From: Marinobacter sp. ELB17
GTDB taxonomy: Bacteria > Pseudomonadota > Gammaproteobacteria > Pseudomonadales > Oleiphilaceae
Direction: 5' to 3'
Length of the DNA: 64,000 bases
NCBI RefSeq assembly: GCF_000169375.1
Contig: NZ_AAXY01000018.1
Span: 1 to 64,000 of the forward strand
Below, in pieces: positions 34,601 through 40,350 of the stretch; within the stretch, counting starts at the first letter, position 1, and each line of letters starts with the position of its first letter. The notes below the pieces were generated by a model. It worked only from the letters and a program-made list of their open reading frames with translations. It was not told where the DNA came from and searched no databases. Made by a program: the position numbers and the translations under genes.

Positions 34601-36352
34601 CCCAGTGCGGCTGAGGAAATTGGTAAAAGACTTCGCGCGGCAGTGTATGGCGCCAACAATAAAACGCTAATTGATAAAGAAACCGGTGAAATTGATCCGG
34701 ACATGATTGAAGAGCCAACAGACGACATCATGCTGACCATCGCCACCGATGGACGGAAGGCGTCCCTTGACCTGCGAATGATTCATCCTGACCTTGAAGA
34801 TTTTGTTGGCTCAAAAGTCAATTTGTGCGTTCAAAAATGCTTTGAAATGTACACCCAGTATGACGAGCAAAAAGCGGCGCAGCTGATCTTTTGCGACTTC
34901 TCAAGCCCCACCGGTAAGGGCATCTTTAACGTCTACGACGACATCAAGGCAAAACTGATTACCGCGGGTGTTCTAGAAAACGAAATAGCGTTCATACACG
35001 ATGCCAAGACTGATGCAGATAAGGAAAAACTGTTTGCCCAGGTTCGGTCGGGCGAAGTGCGCTTTTTGCTCGGGTCCACACAAAAGATGGGTGTTGGCAC
35101 CAACGTGCAGGAACGTTTGATCGCAATTCATCAACTCGATCCGCCCTGGAAACCTTCAGATATAGAGCAAAGATTGGGCCGCATGGATCGACAGGGAAAC
35201 ATGTTTGAGACGGCTCACAACTTCACCTATGTCACCGAAGACAGCTTTGATCTGTTTATGTGGGAAACCCTTAATCGGAAGCTGAAGATGATCCGCCAGG
35301 CCATGCAAAAGCCGGAAGATTGTGCTCGTGAACTGGATGAAGAGGCCGAGATTGGTTACGAGGATATCCTGGCCGTGACCACCGGTAACCCTGCGATTCG
35401 TGAGTTTTTGGAAACCCGGGTTGCGCTGGACAAGTTCAAGCGAATGAGTGACAGCCACACTGACCAGCAAGCGGATCTGGCGTCACGAATTAGCATTCAG
35501 GAAAGAACCATAAGAACCCAAGAATCCTACATAGAGGATAAGCGTAAGGAACAAGCAACCGTTAACGACAATCTGCCACTGCATATTGAATTTAGCGGGC
35601 CAACGGCCGGACTTCGTGATGGGTCTATGTGTACCGCTGGCGGCCTGGACGGATTGACAGAGGCCATTGCTAACATTGCCGAGCGAGCCAAAACGTATCG
35701 AGAGGAAACAGTCGGCAAATTTGGTGGACTGGATCTGGTGGTATCTCGTATGGGGTCAGAGCCTGTTCTGCAAGTCAAACGGTCTCACGGCAAAGCAGAA
35801 ACCGTGTTTCGATACCTTAGTCAGCAAGATTTATTTAACGCAAAACAAGACGCTGCAGAGGCAAAGCTCGTTGGCGGCACTTCATCCAAGGAAGATAAAC
35901 CGAAAGACGAAAACCGGGAAGCCGCAAAGGATCTCGTTCGATATATCAACAAAATTGCTCGCAGCAATGATATTGAAAAGAGTGTGGAAGTGCAGATAGC
36001 CGCACAAGAAAACTTAGCCAATCTTCACAAGGATTTAGGGCAACCGTTTGCCTATGAAGATGAGCTGAACGATACCCGCAAACGTTATGAAGAACTGTCG
36101 GTTGAGTTAGGCGACGCAATCGACGCTGACAAAACCATTGACCCGACTCCCCTTGTAGACTTTGCTGCCCAGATACACGGCCAAACGGGCGCTTACCCTG
36201 GCTTGGAATCCGAGGCTCGATCTTTGGCCACTGAAAAAAGCTTTGCTAACAGAGCTGGATGGACTGATGACGATGACATGGGCATGGATGAGGATGAAGA
36301 TGACTTCAACTACGAAGAAGACGATGACGAAGATAGGATAGCTATCGGATAA
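28649..36352 (+). CDS. Giant N6-methylase/SF2 helicase polyprotein (DarB-like anti-restriction type)
   Basis: 2567 residues; CAGGAG lies six bases before the ATG. Residues 1-515 form an unrecognised N-domain. Residues about 525-805 are a Gly/Ser/Thr/Asp/Ala linker. Residues about 810-1100 resemble an N6-adenine methyltransferase, with EPSAG (915-919) and NVPF (981-984) in place of the usual NPPF/Y. Residues about 1600-2250 form a Snf2/SF2 helicase, with HVVGAGKT (1640-1647), DEAH (1807-1810) and QRLGRMDRQG (from 2174). The C-terminus is a coiled coil with a very acidic end. Fused methylase-helicases of this type are large polyvalent proteins on phages and plasmids. P1 DarB protects incoming DNA from restriction. 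Whether the methylase is active is unclear. The linker carries an overlapping frame at 30222-31061. Confidence 0.8.
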   Translation: MSQPTLPWPNLSAYNLLLTVNHDKAGNRALVLRPNDPEESSERTTARLNILAPKIDQFCQKIGNGQIKSRVLRDQYLVFTGPLVNNQALINRFFGRLFPKSSTMLMTLAQAESAEVVRKQAMALFNKDKVGPNTALDNQALIQALPSGVDFQRTDSGCLISVLGQPGIAVEMPSSITNQEAVAFFEDPLISYFRTLETSDIDLVRERQVVLKQFLNKENLEFWPKIVANFELGYLNTEEARLNVAEVALKALQNSDPSVTLYQKLDALKVRQANQARVVDDRLVAQIKRLEDEIDQFEDGQQVGEPSRDNVQENDAVTGVVFDEGGYREIGKNTEGVSLFEDARGVRSVVSGTLRIHEKVAIIPTRNGIAMATPARGESWLTVDESLDAAPAGLRYEDMVRAAFSTRVTADDAHYWHPVAINQGDTKHRYLARARERGYPDGELELINLKETDGKWLAHSELLSPLNELTLGAMPYPAPTTLVTLWENAGFHLPVSGVQNDGSTSNAAGKGANIELEQLNKDADDATDPTQTAGTDAATNHGEPGNVGRAGGLSERPTATGGNPGATNDDLLELGQQPGTTGQSEQPAEQPELPSGAGRLEPTEPVTGADVDAQSDVGNSAGGRGSVGSGSEGKESGTSASGAELPDPTESVSGEPGTGGNTGTVSGRDDRSDPDLVQGTGGGDLFGPGGINAGDADGTDGRPEAAGVTQSDAIAGNPVDSGTSVGNPVGGSAPAVAGTESAVSERVDGGTDSGSGAYGTADNGDDLEQDWLGLGDADAFEDFARVERFYAGSDENPRSPTARLRDNVTAIMRLRELEKSGETPTMEDREVIANYSGFGGIHAKLFNQATYDAPDWVVKANKTLRSLTEDDTLSPTDYESIRKTIINAHYTHSGIIQPMWEALDRFNIPLNRVLEPSAGTLQFKSFMPKELESKVTHTTAVELDPITARIAAMIHPDATVISSGFEKTTFPDGFFDCVISNVPFGDYKIFDPQHPLRKESIHNAFFLKGLDKVRPGGVVSFLTSSYVLDSKDTDVRKEIMDRAHVVGAVRLPTGTFDKTTGTSVVTDILFLQKKGDFEPNYTPLNILDVRTLSAPLGTASSMFIFDEEFQPGEMVPHQTMNQVYVDHPEKILGDLVVMSSQHGAALRVTGGGSVSEQRERLRTAFASLPTDLPSHSRSTLTPAEIAAQVAASNNQSMTLENLPGALSLQGNTIKVNVVTATGAVSTENLALPKSAQSRVAASIIAMTSLSRLMELETTAKSPEEITELDERRQQAKQDATALVRLSDGKKPLSGAGMQALAADARFKLLQGAITVSTDQKWSLADIYSKRTVSPAEGAPESAETLEDALAISLAYTATVSETYMVGLLAHKTNPPTVAVIRTALVEKNLAFIDPVTNQLEERSVYLSGNLRPKIEAVQNIVASDPYFQHNLEALEAALPEPLKPSQIKVGLDAFWIPKDTMKEFLSEGLGFNTVGTFGIQPFFDTHVRHWKLESAGTKGSTSLSRIATQQSHLATSRWGTTRRNAFELLESGFTNTIPKVQDPIPGTEPRRYQMNAPETLKAQNKLEEITDVFNRWIYKSPERASRLADIYNERFNTWVLNDPDGSHMVYPGMSDTFKPYKHQNDFIWRAVSGRNAMTAHVVGAGKTMQLIGASIRGKQMGRWNKPLVVVPNHMLEQFTNDGHKIYPGAKILAMSAADARAVNRPAFAARCAMGDWDMVVCTHSVFEKITIPKEAEARIVDRELRKLREALQSEDADPNGKNQTQKNIEKAIARLQERLERTLADINDNKENVLNLAQIGIDFIGVDEAHYYKNLMLDTSRQIPGVSNASSSRATNMLFKSQYMHELHDGPYGLMMATGTPISNSVTECYTFMRVMRPDLLEGLEIQNFNDWMGLFGEIKHGMEIKPEGGGYHMKSRLSRFKNIPELIKAVRTFIDFKSREDLNLPTPDIIETQVVAKPSPTMANFMKYIEARARTVRAAKHDQPSAAEEIGKRLRAAVYGANNKTLIDKETGEIDPDMIEEPTDDIMLTIATDGRKASLDLRMIHPDLEDFVGSKVNLCVQKCFEMYTQYDEQKAAQLIFCDFSSPTGKGIFNVYDDIKAKLITAGVLENEIAFIHDAKTDADKEKLFAQVRSGEVRFLLGSTQKMGVGTNVQERLIAIHQLDPPWKPSDIEQRLGRMDRQGNMFETAHNFTYVTEDSFDLFMWETLNRKLKMIRQAMQKPEDCARELDEEAEIGYEDILAVTTGNPAIREFLETRVALDKFKRMSDSHTDQQADLASRISIQERTIRTQESYIEDKRKEQATVNDNLPLHIEFSGPTAGLRDGSMCTAGGLDGLTEAIANIAERAKTYREETVGKFGGLDLVVSRMGSEPVLQVKRSHGKAETVFRYLSQQDLFNAKQDAAEAKLVGGTSSKEDKPKDENREAAKDLVRYINKIARSNDIEKSVEVQIAAQENLANLHKDLGQPFAYEDELNDTRKRYEELSVELGDAIDADKTIDPTPLVDFAAQIHGQTGAYPGLESEARSLATEKSFANRAGWTDDDDMGMDEDEDDFNYEEDDDEDRIAIG
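30222..31061 (+). CDS. Overprinted 279-aa ORF inside the giant gene's linker
   Basis: This frame lies +1 to the host gene. It starts at ATG 30222 with AAGGA eight bases upstream, and an in-frame TAA lies only five codons before the start. The product looks like a folded helical protein (LTTANLEMWDELADYLNDRQ, LVESMPATLMELMEDPKQP, LLETLSILEHQLATQWGDL), with regular Leu/Met spacing and CTG/GCG/CCG-rich codons. The host frame over the same bases is low-complexity and disordered. A caution: the host's G-starting codons force G at the third position here, so codon bias alone is not independent proof. Function unknown. Two helical proteins of similar character follow the giant gene (36432, 37181), which suggests a functional set. 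Confidence 0.55.
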   Translation: MQLTQHKPQELMPPLTTANLEMWDELADYLNDRQLQVETLAQQMMIYWNSGNNPGPLGNPSNQQSSPSSQAVQAALSQPNLSPARTWMLNQMLEIALAAEEAWAADRKEKNQAPPPAEPSYQTQPNLYRASQAPVETLEPFLDEMTAQIRTLFKAPVAGIFSALVESMPATLMELMEDPKQPALLNPMPLLETLSILEHQLATQWGDLHLQLLEQNPLYQSESMAERIQAAAHTELQTTEMISSRIGSALETPTPLKTLLGLSDFTRALMKTPAAPLHD

Positions 36353-36367
36353 ATGTGCTTTTTACTG

Positions 36368-36408
36368 CCGCCAGCCCCGTACTTGTTGTGAGTGGGGTAA
36401 GCTGGCGG
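36368..36408 (+). other. Long hairpin between giant gene and next gene
   Basis: CCGCCAGC (36368-36375) pairs with GCTGGCGG (36401-36408). An inner CCCC/GGGG pairing is also possible. There is no T-tract after it. It may moderate transcription or protect mRNA ends between the genes. Confidence 0.4.
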
Positions 36409-36431
36409 ATAGCATTACATCAGGAACCATT

Positions 36432-37166
36432 ATGCAAGAAAATACAGCGGTCGCCATTACGCCAGAAGCATTGCCGTTCCCAGAGGGTTTTCCAAACCCT
36501 TTGCTGAATACCGGCACTATGCAAATTATCGAAGACGCCCTTATCCTCCGGGCACACGAACAGGGCATCACCAATATTTGTGTCCACGGCGCCACACTGC
36601 CGGTTACCCAGGGCCTGCGCGCGGACGCTTTGATGCCCATTCTGACCGATTATCTGACGCACACCCTTTACCGACAGATGAACCTACTGTTCGACACCGA
36701 TCTAATGGAGTCGTTGGTTGTAGAGCGCCTGGAGTCAATGGACCCTGAAAGCATGACGCTGAACGGTTTGCTCGAGACCCTGGAGCGCGACATTCAGCGC
36801 CCGCTGTTCTATAACGCCGCTAACGAGAACGCCTTGCTTGGATTTAAAACCCAAGTAAGCACTCTGGCGACAATACCGGCGTCCGTTACGTTGCTTTTAA
36901 TGGACGCTGCCATTGAGTCTGCTCATAGCCTTTCACAAACACACCAGCTTAATCTTCACGGCGAACCTACGCTTGGCGATCTTGACCTAACGCCGGTCGT
37001 GGAAAGCTTGGAAGCTCAGAATGTTAATCCCCGGGTTGTTGTTCCTCAAAATCTTCATGCACGTCTGCGCGATCTAACCGACCGATTAACGAACGAAAGT
37101 CGGAATATGAAGTTGGATAGCGAAAAACAGGGTCACGATTCACCAACCACCAATGAGCCGGCATAA
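36432..37166 (+). CDS. Hypothetical helical protein (244 aa)
   Basis: MQENTAVAITPEALPFPEGF onward; CAGGAA lies just before the start codon. It is soluble, mostly helical and leucine-rich (LMESLVVERLESMDPESMTL, LLMDAAIESAHSLSQTHQLN). There is no signal peptide, membrane segment or catalytic motif. It is followed at 14 bases by another helical protein gene, and the two likely share a message with the giant methylase-helicase upstream. In P1 the DarB gene also sits with companion genes of the same defence module. Any such parallel here is inference. Confidence 0.6.
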   Translation: MQENTAVAITPEALPFPEGFPNPLLNTGTMQIIEDALILRAHEQGITNICVHGATLPVTQGLRADALMPILTDYLTHTLYRQMNLLFDTDLMESLVVERLESMDPESMTLNGLLETLERDIQRPLFYNAANENALLGFKTQVSTLATIPASVTLLLMDAAIESAHSLSQTHQLNLHGEPTLGDLDLTPVVESLEAQNVNPRVVVPQNLHARLRDLTDRLTNESRNMKLDSEKQGHDSPTTNEPA

Positions 37167-37180
37167 CACTGGAGCTTTCG

Positions 37181-38038
37181 ATGAACGTTTTTGAAGAAGT
37201 TGAAAAGCTATCTGAACGTGGCAAAAAAGCGAATGGCGCTTCCTACGCATCGCTGAGCACGCTGCGCATAGTTAGCAAAGTATTGGGTGGCGTCCTTCAT
37301 CACAGCGAGGGGCTGTCCCCACGCGAGCTGGAAACCCACGCACAAGCCATGTTAGCCAGAGTCGGCCAGCAAACCACTGACCTCTTTCATAAGCTGGACA
37401 TGCCCGCCGAAAGCTTTGCCCTGGCATCCATTACCGGCTCAGTTGCCGAAACGATCAGCGAGCATTATCGCCGCATTGGCCCGAAGGCGCTTGAAATGGA
37501 CTGGTCTTCCGTCCTTGCCAATGCCGCCAGCATGGATGGCATCTGGAAAGAGCCGTCGTTCACCAATTCAGGTGGCAGCGTTGAATTTCGCCGCTCCATG
37601 GCGATGATGAACTCACTCTCACCCATGATCAGCGCCTTTCAGCGTTTCAGTTATTTTCACTCCGATCAGGAAGCTGTTATCAAGGATGTCGGTGAAATGC
37701 TGTGGCGCACAACCGATGAGTCCATTCAAGATTCGCCCGTAGCCCTGGAAATGGATGAACCGGAACGCGAAATGCTCCGCTCAAACCTACTCAAACGGGC
37801 AGGCGAACTTTACGCGGACAGCTGGGACAGCCTTGCACCACAAGCGATGGCCACCTACAAAGAAAGCCCAACTGACCAACGCAGAACCTGGATGACAGAA
37901 GGTTACCCGCTAAACGAGGTTAACGATCGCTTTCGTGGTCAGTACCGAATGCTCGAGCAAGCGTTGGATGTAAGCCTGAAAGTTCATTTTGAACACGACC
38001 AGCACCAGTCTGCCGGCCCGCATGTAGGGCCCAGCTAA
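37181..38038 (+). CDS. Hypothetical helical protein (285 aa)
   Basis: MNVFEEVEKLSERGKKANGA onward; GGAG lies six bases before the ATG. It is predicted almost entirely alpha-helical, with no membrane segment. Motifs such as LSPRELETHAQAMLARVGQ and LLKRAGELYADSWDSLAPQA have no family I know. It is the last gene of the giant-gene cluster. A 124-base intergenic region with a promoter-like TATAAT follows, before the transfer genes. Function unknown. Confidence 0.6.
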   Translation: MNVFEEVEKLSERGKKANGASYASLSTLRIVSKVLGGVLHHSEGLSPRELETHAQAMLARVGQQTTDLFHKLDMPAESFALASITGSVAETISEHYRRIGPKALEMDWSSVLANAASMDGIWKEPSFTNSGGSVEFRRSMAMMNSLSPMISAFQRFSYFHSDQEAVIKDVGEMLWRTTDESIQDSPVALEMDEPEREMLRSNLLKRAGELYADSWDSLAPQAMATYKESPTDQRRTWMTEGYPLNEVNDRFRGQYRMLEQALDVSLKVHFEHDQHQSAGPHVGPS

Positions 38039-38122
38039 GGATATCCCCGGCGCGATTACGGATGATTGCGCCAACTCACTACAAGAATACGCCCCATCGT
38101 CCTACTATCGCCTGTCATACCG

Positions 38123-38128
38123 TATAAT
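38123..38128 (+). promoter_or_regulatory. Perfect -10 box upstream of transfer gene cluster
   Basis: TATAAT lies 34 bases before the transglycosylase start. The -35 position (about 38100-38105, TCCTAC-like) is poor, so the promoter may need an activator. Confidence 0.4.
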
Positions 38129-38162
38129 CAAAAAACTAACGATTAACAGGTATCCGGCGATA

Positions 38163-38657
38163 ATGTTTGATTTACCACCACCACCGACTGTTCCACCCAA
38201 CGCACCTTCAGCCATGATCGTTCAGCTGGAACAACCCAGTGAACTGACGCGAGCTTGCGTCACGGCTATCACCTCCCGATACGGCGTCAGTCCCGTTGTC
38301 ATGAGCATCATCCACAAGGTTGAAGGCGGATACTCCGGTGCACGCATTAAAAACACTAATTCTTCGTATGACGTTGGTTTTAATCAGGTTAACACGATTC
38401 ACATGCCGCAACTGTCCCAGTTCGGACTCACTGAGAAGATGGTCCAAAACAACAACTGTATAAACCTCGCGGTTTCCGCTTGGTATGTGCGTACAGTGAC
38501 GGTTAATCAGAAAATCAGCGACAAAGCAGGGTTTTTCAGGGCCATCGCCCGGTATCACAGTAAAAACGAACCTCACATTTCGGTTTATACCGGAAAACTC
38601 ATAAAAGCGTACGAGCAGCTTGTCGTCGATTATGGAGTTGATCAACCATGGCAATGA
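38163..38657 (+). CDS. Lytic transglycosylase (VirB1-like)
   Basis: 164 residues with a soluble lysozyme-type fold. Catalytic Glu54 lies in HKVEGGYSG, followed by DVGFNQVNTIHMP (the GLxQ-type substrate motif) and AIARYHSKN. Such enzymes open the peptidoglycan locally so that the secretion machine can be built. The N-terminus (MFDLPPPPTVPPNAPSAMIV) is proline-rich and lacks a cleavable signal peptide, so the export route is unclear. The 3' end overlaps the DotM gene by ten bases, tying it to the transfer operon 38.1-44.9 kb. Confidence 0.8.
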   Translation: MFDLPPPPTVPPNAPSAMIVQLEQPSELTRACVTAITSRYGVSPVVMSIIHKVEGGYSGARIKNTNSSYDVGFNQVNTIHMPQLSQFGLTEKMVQNNNCINLAVSAWYVRTVTVNQKISDKAGFFRAIARYHSKNEPHISVYTGKLIKAYEQLVVDYGVDQPWQ

Positions 38658-40045
38658 ATCCCCAGAAAGGTGGGGGCCAGGGCGGCTCTGACCCTCAGAT
38701 GGACAGCATGATTTTCGGGGTTGTCATCATCGGGACCATATACCTGATGTGTTGGCTGCTCTGGAAATCCAACAACGAGATCATTTTGAGCACCCTGTTT
38801 CAAGTGGTCGGATTTATGTCGAAAGGGCTTCAGTACGTTCCTTGGATATTCCCAGACAAATACGCTGACAACTTCGGGAATTGGGCTGTCAGCCTGCAGG
38901 TGGCTATTCCCGGGAATTACGGTTGGCCGGCAGCCAAACAAATGATTGGCGTGATCACCCATACACTGTCGTTAGTTTTCGTGCCGCTGATTATCTTGCG
39001 GGTAAAACTTCTGCGCCGCACTCATATCACGAACAAATTCGTGCGATATTTCAACTTGGACAAGCTCAAGGCCATTAACGCCAGTCGTTATGCTGCTGTC
39101 GCTTCTGTTCAGCACGAAAATCTCTTAAAAATTCCAGTCCACGAAGGGCCGCTGGCAACAGCTCGTTCTCCCATTGATTATGCGCTTGAGAATAAATTGG
39201 TTGTTGTTCAGAGCAATGCGGTGGGCAGTGGCGCGCTACGAGCCATGTTTGGCATGAAAGCCAACAGCAAGAAAGAGTCTAAACCCAAGCCCATCACTGG
39301 CTGGACAAGCAAGAAAATGCGCTGGTCCGTTGCTGAACGTCGCCGGGTAATGCCAAACCCAAACCAATGCCGTCTGGACACCGTGAAGACAGACGCGCTA
39401 CTTGCGCAACAGCTTGGCGGGCTATTCAACATAGATTCACTGGATAGATTTGAACGATGCGTTTTGGCGATACTGCTTACTGCTAATACCTCCGGACTCG
39501 GACCTGCCCGAGAGTTAGCGTTACCTTTAGCTATGAGCTATAAGCGACTTGATGCAAAAGGTCGACATAATCCTGTAATCAATGACAAGGGTGTTGACGG
39601 CATCATAAAGAAGTTGATCAACAAGCCGAAAATCCGCGATATCACCCGCAAACACGCCTTCAAATCCACCGTGTTCATGGCATTACTCGAAAGCAGTTGG
39701 AAGAAGGGTGTTTTTATCGCAGCGGAGTTTTTATGGCTCAAGGGTGTTAACCGTGGTTTGTATATTGCACTGGACGCCCTTGGCGGTGACCGACCTTTCG
39801 TAGAAGGCCTCGGCACGTGGGGCCACTACATGCTGGAGGTACAACAGAAAAAAGCGGTTAAAACACCTTGCGTTGAAGCCGGCACGGATGCACTGCAAGT
39901 GATGCTGTTCGATGAAGAATGGATTGGGTCTGAAGACGGCCTGGCATCTGAAATAGCAGCTCGCAAAGCGATTGATGGTGGACAAGATGATGAATACTCC
40001 CCCACGAAAGGCATTGATCTGTTTACTCCCCCACCCCGCCCGTAA
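38648..40045 (+). CDS. dotM: DotM/IcmP (TrbA) type IV coupling-complex protein
   Basis: 465 residues with two N-terminal membrane helices (about 21-40 and 104-123) and a cytosolic domain. The block starting HAFKSTVFMALLESSWKKGV near residue 336, then AAEFLWLKGVNRGLYIALDA, matches the most conserved part of DotM/IcmP and IncI TrbA. In Legionella DotM pairs with DotL to dock substrates. Here it lies upstream of the dotL gene, with one small exported protein between. ATG 38648 is inside the previous gene; a second ATG two codons later is possible. Confidence 0.85.
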   Translation: MAMNPQKGGGQGGSDPQMDSMIFGVVIIGTIYLMCWLLWKSNNEIILSTLFQVVGFMSKGLQYVPWIFPDKYADNFGNWAVSLQVAIPGNYGWPAAKQMIGVITHTLSLVFVPLIILRVKLLRRTHITNKFVRYFNLDKLKAINASRYAAVASVQHENLLKIPVHEGPLATARSPIDYALENKLVVVQSNAVGSGALRAMFGMKANSKKESKPKPITGWTSKKMRWSVAERRRVMPNPNQCRLDTVKTDALLAQQLGGLFNIDSLDRFERCVLAILLTANTSGLGPARELALPLAMSYKRLDAKGRHNPVINDKGVDGIIKKLINKPKIRDITRKHAFKSTVFMALLESSWKKGVFIAAEFLWLKGVNRGLYIALDALGGDRPFVEGLGTWGHYMLEVQQKKAVKTPCVEAGTDALQVMLFDEEWIGSEDGLASEIAARKAIDGGQDDEYSPTKGIDLFTPPPRP

Positions 40046-40350
40046 TGAACAACGGTGATACCGACATGCAAAAAAGACTCACATCCGTTAAAACGGTAGG
40101 CGTATTAATCGCCCTCTTTGTCAATACGTCTGCCTTGGCTACAGACGGCCGTTCGATCGAGGATAAGAATTTCCACGGCTTTCCGGTTGCCGAAATAGTG
40201 GCACCTTTTATCACAAAAATTTCAGCTGGATGTTCCCCGTCAGCAGGGTCTATCGGGGGCTCCGAAGACGCGCTTAGTGGGTTACTTCTGACACACCCGA
40301 ATGACTTGCCGAAGTCAGCCAAGTCAAAGGAGCAAGCTGACAGTGAGTAA
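40045..40350 (+). CDS. Small exported protein between dotM and dotL
   Basis: The start codon at 40045 overlaps the dotM stop (TAATG). A second ATG at 40066 (MQKRLTSVKTVGVLIALFVN) would place the signal peptide at the extreme N-terminus, with cleavage after SALA. The mature part is about 70 residues with one Cys (KISAGCSPSAGS) and a charged tail. It overlaps the dotL start by eight bases, so it is coupled on both sides. I do not recognise it; its position suggests a periplasmic accessory of the coupling complex. Confidence 0.6.
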   Translation: MNNGDTDMQKRLTSVKTVGVLIALFVNTSALATDGRSIEDKNFHGFPVAEIVAPFITKISAGCSPSAGSIGGSEDALSGLLLTHPNDLPKSAKSKEQADSE

